Origin: Gemmatimonadota bacterium
GTDB lineage: Bacteria; Gemmatimonadota; Gemmatimonadetes; Longimicrobiales; Gaopeijiaceae
Direction of reading: 5' to 3'
DNA: 64,000 bases
Assembly (NCBI GenBank): GCA_030827315.1
Contig: JAURER010000010.1
Span: 24,121-88,120, forward strand
Shown: positions 8,012 to 16,986 of the stretch, in pieces
Layout of the letters: the number at the start of each line of letters is the position of its first letter
Numbering within the stretch: the first letter of the stretch is position 1
The notes under the pieces: model-generated
Databases searched by the model: none
What the model was told of the DNA's origin: nothing
The model's input: the letters and a program-made list of their open reading frames with translations, nothing else
Translations under genes and position numbers: made by a program

Positions 8012-9024
8012 GGATCGCGGTCCTGCTCGGGGGGACGTCCGACGAACGCGACGTCTCGCTGGCGTCCGGGGCGCAGGTGGTCGTCGCGCTGCGGGAGGCC
8101 GGACACGACGTGGTGGCGGTGGACACGGTGCGCGGCATCCTCGGACGCGACGAGGAGACACGGCTCCTCGCGGGCGCGGTGCGCCTGGATCCTCCCGGGT
8201 CGGCGGAACTCGCGTCACTCGACGAAGGGCACACGGTGGCACTGGTCAGGGAGCCGACGCTGGCGGACGTCGACGTCTTCTTCCTCGCGCTGCACGGCGG
8301 GAGCGGAGAGGACGGAACCATCCAGGCGCTGCTCGACGTGTCCGGCGTGGCCTACACCGGGAGCGACCGGCTCGGCTGCTCGCTCGCCATGGACAAGGAA
8401 GTGACGAAACGCCTGCTGCGGGACGCGAACGTGCCCACGCCCGACTGGCTCACGGGCCCGGTGACGGCCGAACAGGTCGAGGCTGCGCTGGGCCTTCCGG
8501 TGATCGTCAAGGCGTCCGGGGGCGGGTCGTCGCTGCGCCTCGTCCTGGCGCACGACCGTAGGGAGCTCGACGACGCCATCGCGCAGAGCGCGACGTGGGA
8601 CGACGTCGTTCTCTTCGAGCGCTACCACGCCGGGCGCGAGTTCACGGTGGGTGTCGTGGGCGACGAGACGCTCCCGGTCGGAGAGATCGTGCCGAAGCAC
8701 GAGATCTTCGACTACGCGTGCAAGTACCAGCCCGGGCTCGCGAGCGAGATCTTCCCGGCGGAGATCCCCGACGCTCTCTCCGAGCGGCTGCGGGCGCTCG
8801 CGCTTCACGTCCATCGGGCCCTGCGCCTGCGGGACTATTCGCGCGTCGACTTCATCGTCGACGACGCGGGGCGCCCGTGGTGTCTGGAGGCCAACGCCCT
8901 TCCAGGCATGACGGCCAACAGCCTTCTGCCGAAGGGCGCGCGGGCGGCCGGTATCTCCTTTCCTGAGCTGTGCGACCGGATCGCCCGGCTCGCGTCGGAG
9001 CGGCGCGCGGCCCATTCTACCTGA
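8008..9024 (+). CDS. ddl: D-alanine--D-alanine ligase
   Basis: 338 aa. ATP-grasp enzyme joining two D-alanines for peptidoglycan precursor synthesis in the cytoplasm. Seen: N-terminal VLLGGTSDERDVSLASG (D-Ala binding loop), FLALHGGSGEDGTIQALLDVSGVAYTGS, the ATP-grasp loop VIVKASGGGSS, FERYHAGREFTVGVVGD, the segment YACKYQPGLASEIFPAEI, and the metal-binding end EANALPGMTANSLLPKGARAAG with YSRVDFIVD before it. The GTG start overlaps the upstream stop, indicating co-translation with the CBS-type enzyme. Confidence 0.95.
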   Translation: MRIAVLLGGTSDERDVSLASGAQVVVALREAGHDVVAVDTVRGILGRDEETRLLAGAVRLDPPGSAELASLDEGHTVALVREPTLADVDVFFLALHGGSGEDGTIQALLDVSGVAYTGSDRLGCSLAMDKEVTKRLLRDANVPTPDWLTGPVTAEQVEAALGLPVIVKASGGGSSLRLVLAHDRRELDDAIAQSATWDDVVLFERYHAGREFTVGVVGDETLPVGEIVPKHEIFDYACKYQPGLASEIFPAEIPDALSERLRALALHVHRALRLRDYSRVDFIVDDAGRPWCLEANALPGMTANSLLPKGARAAGISFPELCDRIARLASERRAAHST

Positions 9025-9127
9025 CCCGAGTCGGGGCGTCCGCAGCGCCGCCGCGGCTCAGGAACCTGCCCCGGGCGCGGGGGTTGGATACCGTCCTCCC
9101 GCGCCACCACCACGACGTCGGCCATCC

Positions 9128-9982
9128 ATGCGCTACCAGACCAGCTACGGCTTCGACTCCTTCGGCATGGGGCTCAGCCTCACGCTGATGGTGAAGCGGC
9201 TGCTGATCGCGAACGTGGTGGTCTTCGCGGTGCAACTGATCCTGCCCGCGTTCGTATTCGACTGGTTCGCCTTCCAGCCGGGCGAAGTCGTTTTCAAGCC
9301 GTGGGGTTTTGTCACCTACACGTTCCTGCACGGGGGAGCCTGGCACCTGTTCGGGAACATGCTCTTTCTCTTCTTCTTCGGCCCGCCCCTCGAGGCGCGC
9401 TGGGGCGCGCAGGAATTCCTGAAGTACTACATGATCTGCGGCTTCGGCGGGGCGCTGCTGAGCTTCGCGTTCATGCCGGATTCGATCATCGGTGCGTCGG
9501 CGGCCGTGTACGGGGTCATGCTCGCGTTCGCCATGAACTGGCCGGAGGCCCCGATCTACGTGTTCGGCATCTTTCCGGTCCAGGCCAGGTACCTCGTTGC
9601 GTTCCTCGGTGTGGTCGCGCTGCTCAGTGCCGCCGACAGCACGACCGGCGGGGGCGGCGTCGCCCACCTCGCGCATCTGGGCGGACTGGCTGCCGGCTGG
9701 ATCTATTTGAAAGCGGACTTCCGGCGCGGTCGCGCGCTCGAGGGCCTCCGGCGTTCGGTCGGCCGCCGCCGGCACATGGCCGCCGTGCAGGGTGAGGGCG
9801 ACCAGGACGCGCCGCCACGCGCGGCCCGGAAGCGGCGCGGAGCGGTGGTGCGTGAGGATTCGGCGCTCTACGACCGCGTCGACGCGGTGCTCGACAAGAT
9901 TTCTGCCGAAGGGATGGCGTCGCTCACGGAAGCGGAGCTCGCTCTCCTGGACGAAGTTTCCAGGAAGCACCGCACGAACTGA
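9128..9982 (+). CDS. Rhomboid-family intramembrane serine protease
   Basis: 284 aa with about six membrane helices. It cleaves transmembrane substrates inside the inner membrane. The rhomboid hallmarks are present: TFLHGGAWHLFGNMLFLFFFG with EARWG (loop 1), the GxSx catalytic loop GASAAVYG (Ser about 124) and the AHLGG helix (His about 183), giving the Ser-His dyad. A soluble C-terminal tail of about 90 residues ends in a small helical module (YDRVDAVLDKISAEGMASLTEAELALLDEVS) common on rhomboids of this kind. Start is the ATG opening MRYQTSYGF; it has no strong Shine-Dalgarno. Substrates unknown. Confidence 0.93.
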   Translation: MRYQTSYGFDSFGMGLSLTLMVKRLLIANVVVFAVQLILPAFVFDWFAFQPGEVVFKPWGFVTYTFLHGGAWHLFGNMLFLFFFGPPLEARWGAQEFLKYYMICGFGGALLSFAFMPDSIIGASAAVYGVMLAFAMNWPEAPIYVFGIFPVQARYLVAFLGVVALLSAADSTTGGGGVAHLAHLGGLAAGWIYLKADFRRGRALEGLRRSVGRRRHMAAVQGEGDQDAPPRAARKRRGAVVREDSALYDRVDAVLDKISAEGMASLTEAELALLDEVSRKHRTN

Positions 9983-9987
9983 TCGGA

Positions 9988-10188
9988 ATGGCCCGAGGTG
10001 GACAGGTGGCCGGGAGCATCGGAAACAGCTTCGCGCTGGTGACGTCGAGCATCAATGTCCTCTTCCTCGCGCTTGTGGGATCGACCCTCGGCGGGATCTG
10101 TCGGGCTGCTCTGTACCGGTATGCCATGACCGGTTACACGGGCTATTTCGACCCTGCCATCATGGGGAACGCATTTCGCCCGAAGTGA
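9988..10188 (+). CDS. Miniature membrane protein resembling the two ends of a DUF6159-type protein
   Basis: 66 aa, starting 5 bp after the rhomboid gene with only a weak ribosome site. The last ~40 residues (LVGSTLGGICRAALYRYA...FDPAIMGNAFRPK) look like the C-terminus of DUF6159-type membrane proteins, as I recall that family (ALYRYA...G-F...AFRPK). The first ~18 residues (GSIGNSFALVTSSINVL) look like their N-terminal amphipathic segment. The several membrane helices expected between are missing. It therefore reads as an internally deleted remnant or a genuine one-helix mini-protein. The homology is from memory and needs a search. Confidence 0.5.
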   Translation: MARGGQVAGSIGNSFALVTSSINVLFLALVGSTLGGICRAALYRYAMTGYTGYFDPAIMGNAFRPK

Positions 10189-10236
10189 CGCCGAAACCCT
10201 CCGCACGAGGCGTCCAGGAGCCTGTCGCTCAAGCGG

Positions 10237-10265
10237 TTGCCGAGGCCAGGGGGGCTCCCTACAAT
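10237..10265 (+). promoter_or_regulatory. Sigma-70-like promoter for the EF-G paralogue / proC
   Basis: TTGCCG, 17 bp spacer, TACAAT: a near-consensus pair. It lies in the ~200 bp gap before the EF-G-like gene and predicts a leader of roughly 115 nt ahead of the GGAGGAGCGAC-ATG start. Nothing else with clear structure is seen in this gap. Confidence 0.55.
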
Positions 10266-10385
10266 CGGTGAATCCCCAGGACGCGACGGTCACCGAGCCG
10301 TCTGCCGGGACCATGTGCATGGGCCGGCATCGGCCCAAGGCGAGCCGGTGGCGGGCCCTCATTCATCGGCTATCGGAGGAGCGAC

Positions 10386-12488
10386 ATGGCATCGGCCAAG
10401 GAGTACACCACGGACCGCATCCGTAACGTCGCGGTTCTGGGCCATGGAGGCTCGGGGAAAACCACGCTCATCGACGCGCTCTGTTACGTGTCGGGTACCT
10501 CGAAGCGGCTCGGGAAGGTGGACGACGGCTCCGCGCTGACCATGCACGCTCCCGAAGAGCATGCGCACGGAATCTCGATTCAGCTGACCCCGGCGTATGC
10601 CGAGCACATGGACACCAAGGTGAACCTGCTCGACACCCCGGGCTATCTGGACTTCACGGGCGAGGCTCTCTCGGCGGTGCGGGTCGCGGACGCCGCCATC
10701 ATCGTCGTGAGCGCGACCTCGGGCGTCGAGGTCGGAACCGAGCGGGTGTGGCGCTACTGCGAGGAGCGGGGGATCCCGCGGATCTTCTTCGTCTCGATGA
10801 TGGACAAGGAGCACGCCGACTTCGAGGGCGTGTGGTCCCAGATCAGGAACCGGCTGACCGAGCGCGCCCTGCCCGTCGAGATTCCGGTCGGGGAAGGCGC
10901 CGACTTCCACGGAATCATCAACCTGTTCAGCGAGAAGGCCCACATCTACAGGCCGGGTACGCAGAAGGGCGAGTACGACGAAACCGACATCCCCGCCGAG
11001 CTCAAGGACAAGGAAGCCCAGTGGGAGACCGAGCTCCAGGAAACCCTGGCCACCATGGACGAGCAGCTCCTCGAGTCGTACCTGGAGGGAGGAGCGATCT
11101 CGCGCGAAGAGGCCATCGAAGCGATGGCCCTCGGCATGGCGCGCAACGAGGTGTTTCCCGTCTTCTGCGGCGCCGCCCAGATGACCTATGGCGTGCGGGC
11201 GCTGCTCAAGAAGCTCGTGGAGCTCTGTCCGAGTCCGTCGGAGGCGCAGCCGGAGGCCGTCGACGGTCAGGAGTACGCCGCGCGTGACGACGGCCCGCTG
11301 GCCGCTCTCGTCTTCAAGACCGCTTCGGAGCCCCACGTCGGGGAGCTGTCGTACTTCCGGATCTTCTCCGGGAAGGTCTCCAACGGCGCGGAGGTCATGA
11401 ACGCATCCGACCGCCAGTCCGAGAAGCTGAATCACCTCTCGATTCCGCTCGGAAAGGAGCGCTTCGAAGTCTCCACGCTGCACGCGGGCGACATCGGCGT
11501 AGTCGCCAAGCTCAAGCACACGCACACGAACGACACGCTGTACGACGGCGATCGCACGGTCGCGCTCGGCAAGATCGACTTTCCCCGGGCGGACATCTCG
11601 ATCGCGATCAAGGGGGTCACCCGGGGGGACGAAGACAAGCTCGGCGAGGTGATCCCGAAGCTGCACGAGGAGGATCCCACCTTCACCGCCGCGTTCAACC
11701 CGGAGCTGCATCAGACGATCGCGCGGGGCGTCGGCGAGCTCCACCTCGACGTCCAGTTCGAGCGCATGGAGCGCAAGTACGGCGTCAGGGTCGAGACCGA
11801 GCAGCCCAGGATCGCGTACCGCGAGACGCTCACGAAGCAGGCCGAAGGGCAGGGCCGGCACAAGAAGCAGTCCGGGGGGCGGGGGCAGTTCGGCGACTGC
11901 TGGATCCGGCTGCGGCCCCAGCCGCGCGGTTCGGGCTACGAGTTCATCGACGCCATCAAGGGTGGCGTCATTCCCGGCAAGTACGTTCCGTCCGTGGACA
12001 AGGGCATCCGCGAGGCGGCGGAGCGGGGCATCGTGGCCGGCTTCCCGCTCGTGGACTTCGCGGCGGAGTGCTTCGATGGCTCCTACCACTCGGTCGACTC
12101 GTCGGACATCGCATTCAAGCTGGCCGGCTCGCTCGCCTTCCGCGCCGTGGTCGAAAAGTGCGGCCCGATCCTGCTCGAGCCGGTGATCGAGGTCGGAGTG
12201 GTTACTCCGGACGAGTACGTCGGCGACATCATGGGCGACCTGACGTCCCGGCGTGGGCGGGTTCAGGGGATGGAGCCCACCGACGGACGCACGACGGTAC
12301 GCGCCCTCGTGCCGGAGTCCGAGCTCTACAAGTACGCTGCGACGCTGCGCTCGCTCACGCACGGCAGGGCACATCACACTCGCAGGCTCGCGGGGTACGA
12401 GCCCGCGCCCGACCACGTTGCGCAGAAGGTACGGGCGGAACGCGAGGCCGAGGAAGCTCGTTTGCGAATGGATCGAAAAGACATATGA
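10386..12488 (+). CDS. Elongation factor G-like GTPase (EF-G2 / FusA2 type)
   Basis: 700 aa with the full five-domain EF-G architecture; strong GGAGGAG ribosome site. P-loop GHGGSGKT (residues 19-26). Switch I reads MHAPEEHAHGISI rather than the classical EF-G form. The G3 box is DTPGY (83-87), with Tyr where the catalytic His of EF-G sits. The G4 box is SMMD (137-140) in place of NKxD. Domains IV/V include PRIAYRETL, GRGQFGD, GGVIPGKYVPSVDKGIREA and RRGRVQGMEP. These departures fit the EF-G paralogue group whose role (alternative translocation, ribosome rescue or stress) is not settled. It is probably not the housekeeping fusA, which usually sits with rpsL-rpsG-tuf. The stop overlaps proC. 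Confidence 0.88.
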   Translation: MASAKEYTTDRIRNVAVLGHGGSGKTTLIDALCYVSGTSKRLGKVDDGSALTMHAPEEHAHGISIQLTPAYAEHMDTKVNLLDTPGYLDFTGEALSAVRVADAAIIVVSATSGVEVGTERVWRYCEERGIPRIFFVSMMDKEHADFEGVWSQIRNRLTERALPVEIPVGEGADFHGIINLFSEKAHIYRPGTQKGEYDETDIPAELKDKEAQWETELQETLATMDEQLLESYLEGGAISREEAIEAMALGMARNEVFPVFCGAAQMTYGVRALLKKLVELCPSPSEAQPEAVDGQEYAARDDGPLAALVFKTASEPHVGELSYFRIFSGKVSNGAEVMNASDRQSEKLNHLSIPLGKERFEVSTLHAGDIGVVAKLKHTHTNDTLYDGDRTVALGKIDFPRADISIAIKGVTRGDEDKLGEVIPKLHEEDPTFTAAFNPELHQTIARGVGELHLDVQFERMERKYGVRVETEQPRIAYRETLTKQAEGQGRHKKQSGGRGQFGDCWIRLRPQPRGSGYEFIDAIKGGVIPGKYVPSVDKGIREAAERGIVAGFPLVDFAAECFDGSYHSVDSSDIAFKLAGSLAFRAVVEKCGPILLEPVIEVGVVTPDEYVGDIMGDLTSRRGRVQGMEPTDGRTTVRALVPESELYKYAATLRSLTHGRAHHTRRLAGYEPAPDHVAQKVRAEREAEEARLRMDRKDI

Positions 12489-13288
12489 AGACAATCGCCG
12501 TACTGGGCGGGGGTAACCTGGGCCGGGCTCTGGCACTCGGCTGGGTGGCGGCCGGGCTCGCGCCTCCGTCGGCGATCCGACTGACCCGGCGCCAGGTGTC
12601 GAAGCTTTCGGACCTCGCAGACGCCGGCTTCGGCGTTGGCGCTGACAACCGGGACGCGGTGGAGTCGAGCGAGATCGTGGTACTGGCTGTTCAGCCCCAG
12701 CAGTTAGACGCCCTGCTCGGAGAGATAGCGCCCGCGCTGGATTCGGGGCGGCACCGAGTGGTGTCGGTGGTGTCCGGTGCGTCCATCGCACGACTCCGTG
12801 ATGCACTCGGGCCGGACGTGCCCGTGGTGCGTGCGATGCCGAACACCGCCGTGTCCATTGGGGAGTCCATGACGTGTCTGAGCGCGGAGGAGGGCGCCGA
12901 GTCGGCCCTCGAAGAGGCTCAGACGCTATTCGATGCTGTGGGGCGCACCCTGGTGATCCGCGAGGAGATGATGGTCCCGGCGGCCGCCCTCTGCGCGTGC
13001 GGTGTGGCGTTCTTCCTGCGCTGCATCCGAGCGGCGTCGCAGGGTGGTATTGAGATCGGATTCCATCCGGAGGAAGCCCTGCTACTCGCAGGCCAGACGG
13101 CCCGCGGCGCCGCTGCGCTCTCCCTCAAGGAGGATACCCACCCCGAAGGCGAGATCGACCGCGTGACGACGCCTCGGGGCTGCACGATCGCGGGACTCAA
13201 TGAGATGGAACACCGTGGACTCAGCTCGGCGCTCATCAAGGGACTGATCGTGAGCGCACGCGCCGCCGAGGGGCTTTACAGGGAGTGA
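12485..13288 (+). CDS. proC: Pyrroline-5-carboxylate reductase
   Basis: 267 aa. Last step of proline synthesis: NAD(P)H reduction of 1-pyrroline-5-carboxylate. The Rossmann nucleotide loop is VLGGGNLGRALA. VVLAVQPQQLDALL, VVSVVSGASIARL and the MPNTAVSIGESMTCL motif follow the family. The C-terminal dimer domain carries LLAGQTARGAAAL and the substrate loop DRVTTPRGCTIAGLNEME (the usual form is TPGGTT). CACGVAFFLRCIRAASQGGIEIGF replaces the common SGSGPAY segment, a variant I associate with ProC of Bacteroidetes and relatives. ATG start overlaps the EF-G-like stop (ATGA). Confidence 0.92.
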   Translation: MKTIAVLGGGNLGRALALGWVAAGLAPPSAIRLTRRQVSKLSDLADAGFGVGADNRDAVESSEIVVLAVQPQQLDALLGEIAPALDSGRHRVVSVVSGASIARLRDALGPDVPVVRAMPNTAVSIGESMTCLSAEEGAESALEEAQTLFDAVGRTLVIREEMMVPAAALCACGVAFFLRCIRAASQGGIEIGFHPEEALLLAGQTARGAAALSLKEDTHPEGEIDRVTTPRGCTIAGLNEMEHRGLSSALIKGLIVSARAAEGLYRE

Positions 13289-13423
13289 AGTCGCCGGGGC
13301 ACGGACAGGCGTCCGGCCCCTCCGCGGTCAGCGTTCCAGTTTGAGCCGATCGGGCTAGATTATGCCGGCTGTCGAGACAGCCGGGATCGTTGCTCGAACC
13401 CTGCAATTCCGCCTGGAGCCGCA

Positions 13424-14113
13424 ATGCGCCGCGTGGCGACACTCTACCGAACGACCGTCGGTAAAAAAGTCCTGATGGCCGTCTCGGGCGTCGTGCTGTT
13501 TGGATTCGTTTTCGTCCACATGCTGGGAAACCTCAAGATGCTGTTCCCGGCCGCGGACGGGCACTACGCGATGGACGTATATGCGGAGTTCCTGCGCGAA
13601 GTCGGATATCCCCTCCTTCCGCACGAAGGCGTTCTCTGGTTGGCGCGGTTCGTTCTGCTCGCGGCCGTGGGCGTGCACGTCGTGTCCGCGGTCCAGCTGA
13701 CGCGGCTGAGCCGGGCGGCACGCCCCGCCGGCTATGCGAAGGAGGAGAGCCTGAGCCTCTCGTACGCCTCGCGCACCATGCGGTGGGGCGGGGTGATCCT
13801 CCTGCTCTTTATCGTCTACCACCTCCTCCACTTCACCACGGGCCAGGCCCATTCGACGTTCGTGGCCGGGGCCGTGCATCAGAATTACGTGGCCGCCTTT
13901 CGCAGCCCCCTGGTCTTCGGGGTCTACTTCGTGGCCCAGGCCGCGCTCTGCCTGCACCTCTACCACGGCGTGTGGAGCTTCTTCCAGACCCTCGGGCTGA
14001 GCCACCCCAGGTACAACCACCTGCGCAGGCCGTTCGCCGCGGGCTTCGCCCTGGTCGTCTTCGTCGGATTCCTCACGCCTCCGGCGCTGGTCCTGGCCGG
14101 CGTCATCTCCTGA
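13424..14113 (+). CDS. sdhC: Succinate dehydrogenase cytochrome b558 subunit
   Basis: 229 aa, five predicted membrane helices. Membrane anchor of succinate:quinone reductase (complex II) of the b558 type, which binds two b hemes and lets one polypeptide replace SdhC and SdhD. The start [39 protein letters not shown] matches this family. Candidate heme-ligand His lie in [23 protein letters not shown] and LHLYHGVW. It heads sdhCAB with short gaps, and no sdhD is present, as expected. The 135 bp upstream holds TAGATTATG as a possible -10 region without a convincing -35. Confidence 0.95.
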   Translation: MRRVATLYRTTVGKKVLMAVSGVVLFGFVFVHMLGNLKMLFPAADGHYAMDVYAEFLREVGYPLLPHEGVLWLARFVLLAAVGVHVVSAVQLTRLSRAARPAGYAKEESLSLSYASRTMRWGGVILLLFIVYHLLHFTTGQAHSTFVAGAVHQNYVAAFRSPLVFGVYFVAQAALCLHLYHGVWSFFQTLGLSHPRYNHLRRPFAAGFALVVFVGFLTPPALVLAGVIS

Positions 14114-14150
14114 CGGCGCCCCCCGGCGTCGCGGAAAGGTCCATTCAGCC

Positions 14151-16064
<1,914 letters not shown>

Positions 16065-16065
16065 C

Positions 16066-16836
16066 ATGAAGCTGACCCTCCATGTCTGGCGCCAGGACGG
16101 TCCGAACGACAAGGGCCGCCACGAGCGGTACGAAGCCGACGACGTCTCCGAGCACATGTCCTTCCTCGAGATGCTCGACGTGGTCAACGAGCGGCTCACG
16201 GAGCAGGGGAAGGAGCCTATCGCCTTCGAGCACGACTGCCGCGAGGGGATCTGTGGCTCGTGCGGCATGATGATCAACGGCGTACCGCACGGTCCGAAGT
16301 CGCTGACCACGGCGTGCCAGCTCCACATGCGCACCTTCCACGACGGCCAGGAGATCTGGATCGAGCCTTGGCGCGCCACCGCGTTTCCGGTCATCAAGGA
16401 CCTGGTGGTGGATCGGGCCGGCTTCGACCGGATCATCGCCTCGGGCGGGTACATCTCGATCCGCACCGGAAGCGCCCCGGACGGCAACGCCATCCCGATT
16501 CCGAAGGCCGATTCCGACGCGGCGTTCGACGCGGCCACCTGCATCGGCTGCGGGGCGTGCGTGGCGGCGTGCCCGAACGCGTCGGCCATGCTGTTCACTT
16601 CGGCGAAGGTGGCCCATCTCGGTCTGCTGCCGCAGGGCCAGACCGAACGGTGGGATCGCGTCCTCGCGATGGTGGACCAGCACGACGCCGAGGGCTTCGG
16701 AAACTGCACCAACCACGGCGCGTGCCAGGAAGCCTGCCCGAAAGGGATCAGCATCGATTACATCGCGCAGCTCAACCGCGATCTGATTCGGGCGACGCTG
16801 AGAGCGAAGCCGGTCGAGGCAGGCAAGGACGCCTGA
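16066..16836 (+). CDS. sdhB: Succinate dehydrogenase iron-sulfur subunit
   Basis: 256 aa. Carries electrons from FAD to quinone. The N-terminal [2Fe-2S] ferredoxin-like domain has [10 protein letters not shown] plus the downstream TAC. The C-terminal domain has two cluster motifs: [13 protein letters not shown] and [16 protein letters not shown]. The ORF-track version starts inside sdhA in another frame; ATG at 16066, one base after the sdhA stop, gives the family N-terminus [17 protein letters not shown]. Completes the three-subunit complex II with sdhC and sdhA. Confidence 0.97.
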   Translation: MKLTLHVWRQDGPNDKGRHERYEADDVSEHMSFLEMLDVVNERLTEQGKEPIAFEHDCREGICGSCGMMINGVPHGPKSLTTACQLHMRTFHDGQEIWIEPWRATAFPVIKDLVVDRAGFDRIIASGGYISIRTGSAPDGNAIPIPKADSDAAFDAATCIGCGACVAACPNASAMLFTSAKVAHLGLLPQGQTERWDRVLAMVDQHDAEGFGNCTNHGACQEACPKGISIDYIAQLNRDLIRATLRAKPVEAGKDA

Positions 16837-16893
16837 TTCCGGTCGCCGGGACGCGGATGCGACAGAGATCGCCCGGATCCCGGAAACCACCCG

Positions 16894-16944
16894 AAGCCGC
16901 CGTCGGGCCGCCCGCGACCTCGGGGCGGCTGGCGGTGGCTTTTC
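16894..16944 (+). terminator. Probable intrinsic terminator after sdhCAB
   Basis: Nested GC-rich inverted repeats (AAGCCGCC... with ...GGCGGTGGCTT outside, GGCCGCCC / GGGGCGGC inside) followed by TTTT, about 60 bp after sdhB. The outer stem has a mismatch or bulge. Confidence 0.5.
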
Positions 16945-16986
16945 CGCGCCTGCACGTTGAGTGCCTCCTCCACCCTCGATGAGACG

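Noticed and set aside
10359-12806. 815-aa minus-strand ORF antisense to the EF-G paralogue
   Set aside because: Covers the EF-G-like gene, its upstream region and part of proC; no family resemblance and no ribosome site.
13356-13366. Shared TAGATTATGC motif upstream of sdhC and, on the minus strand near 26850-26865, of the barrel gene
   Set aside because: Looks like a common -10 region, but neither copy has a convincing -35 and two occurrences are too few to claim a dedicated promoter class.
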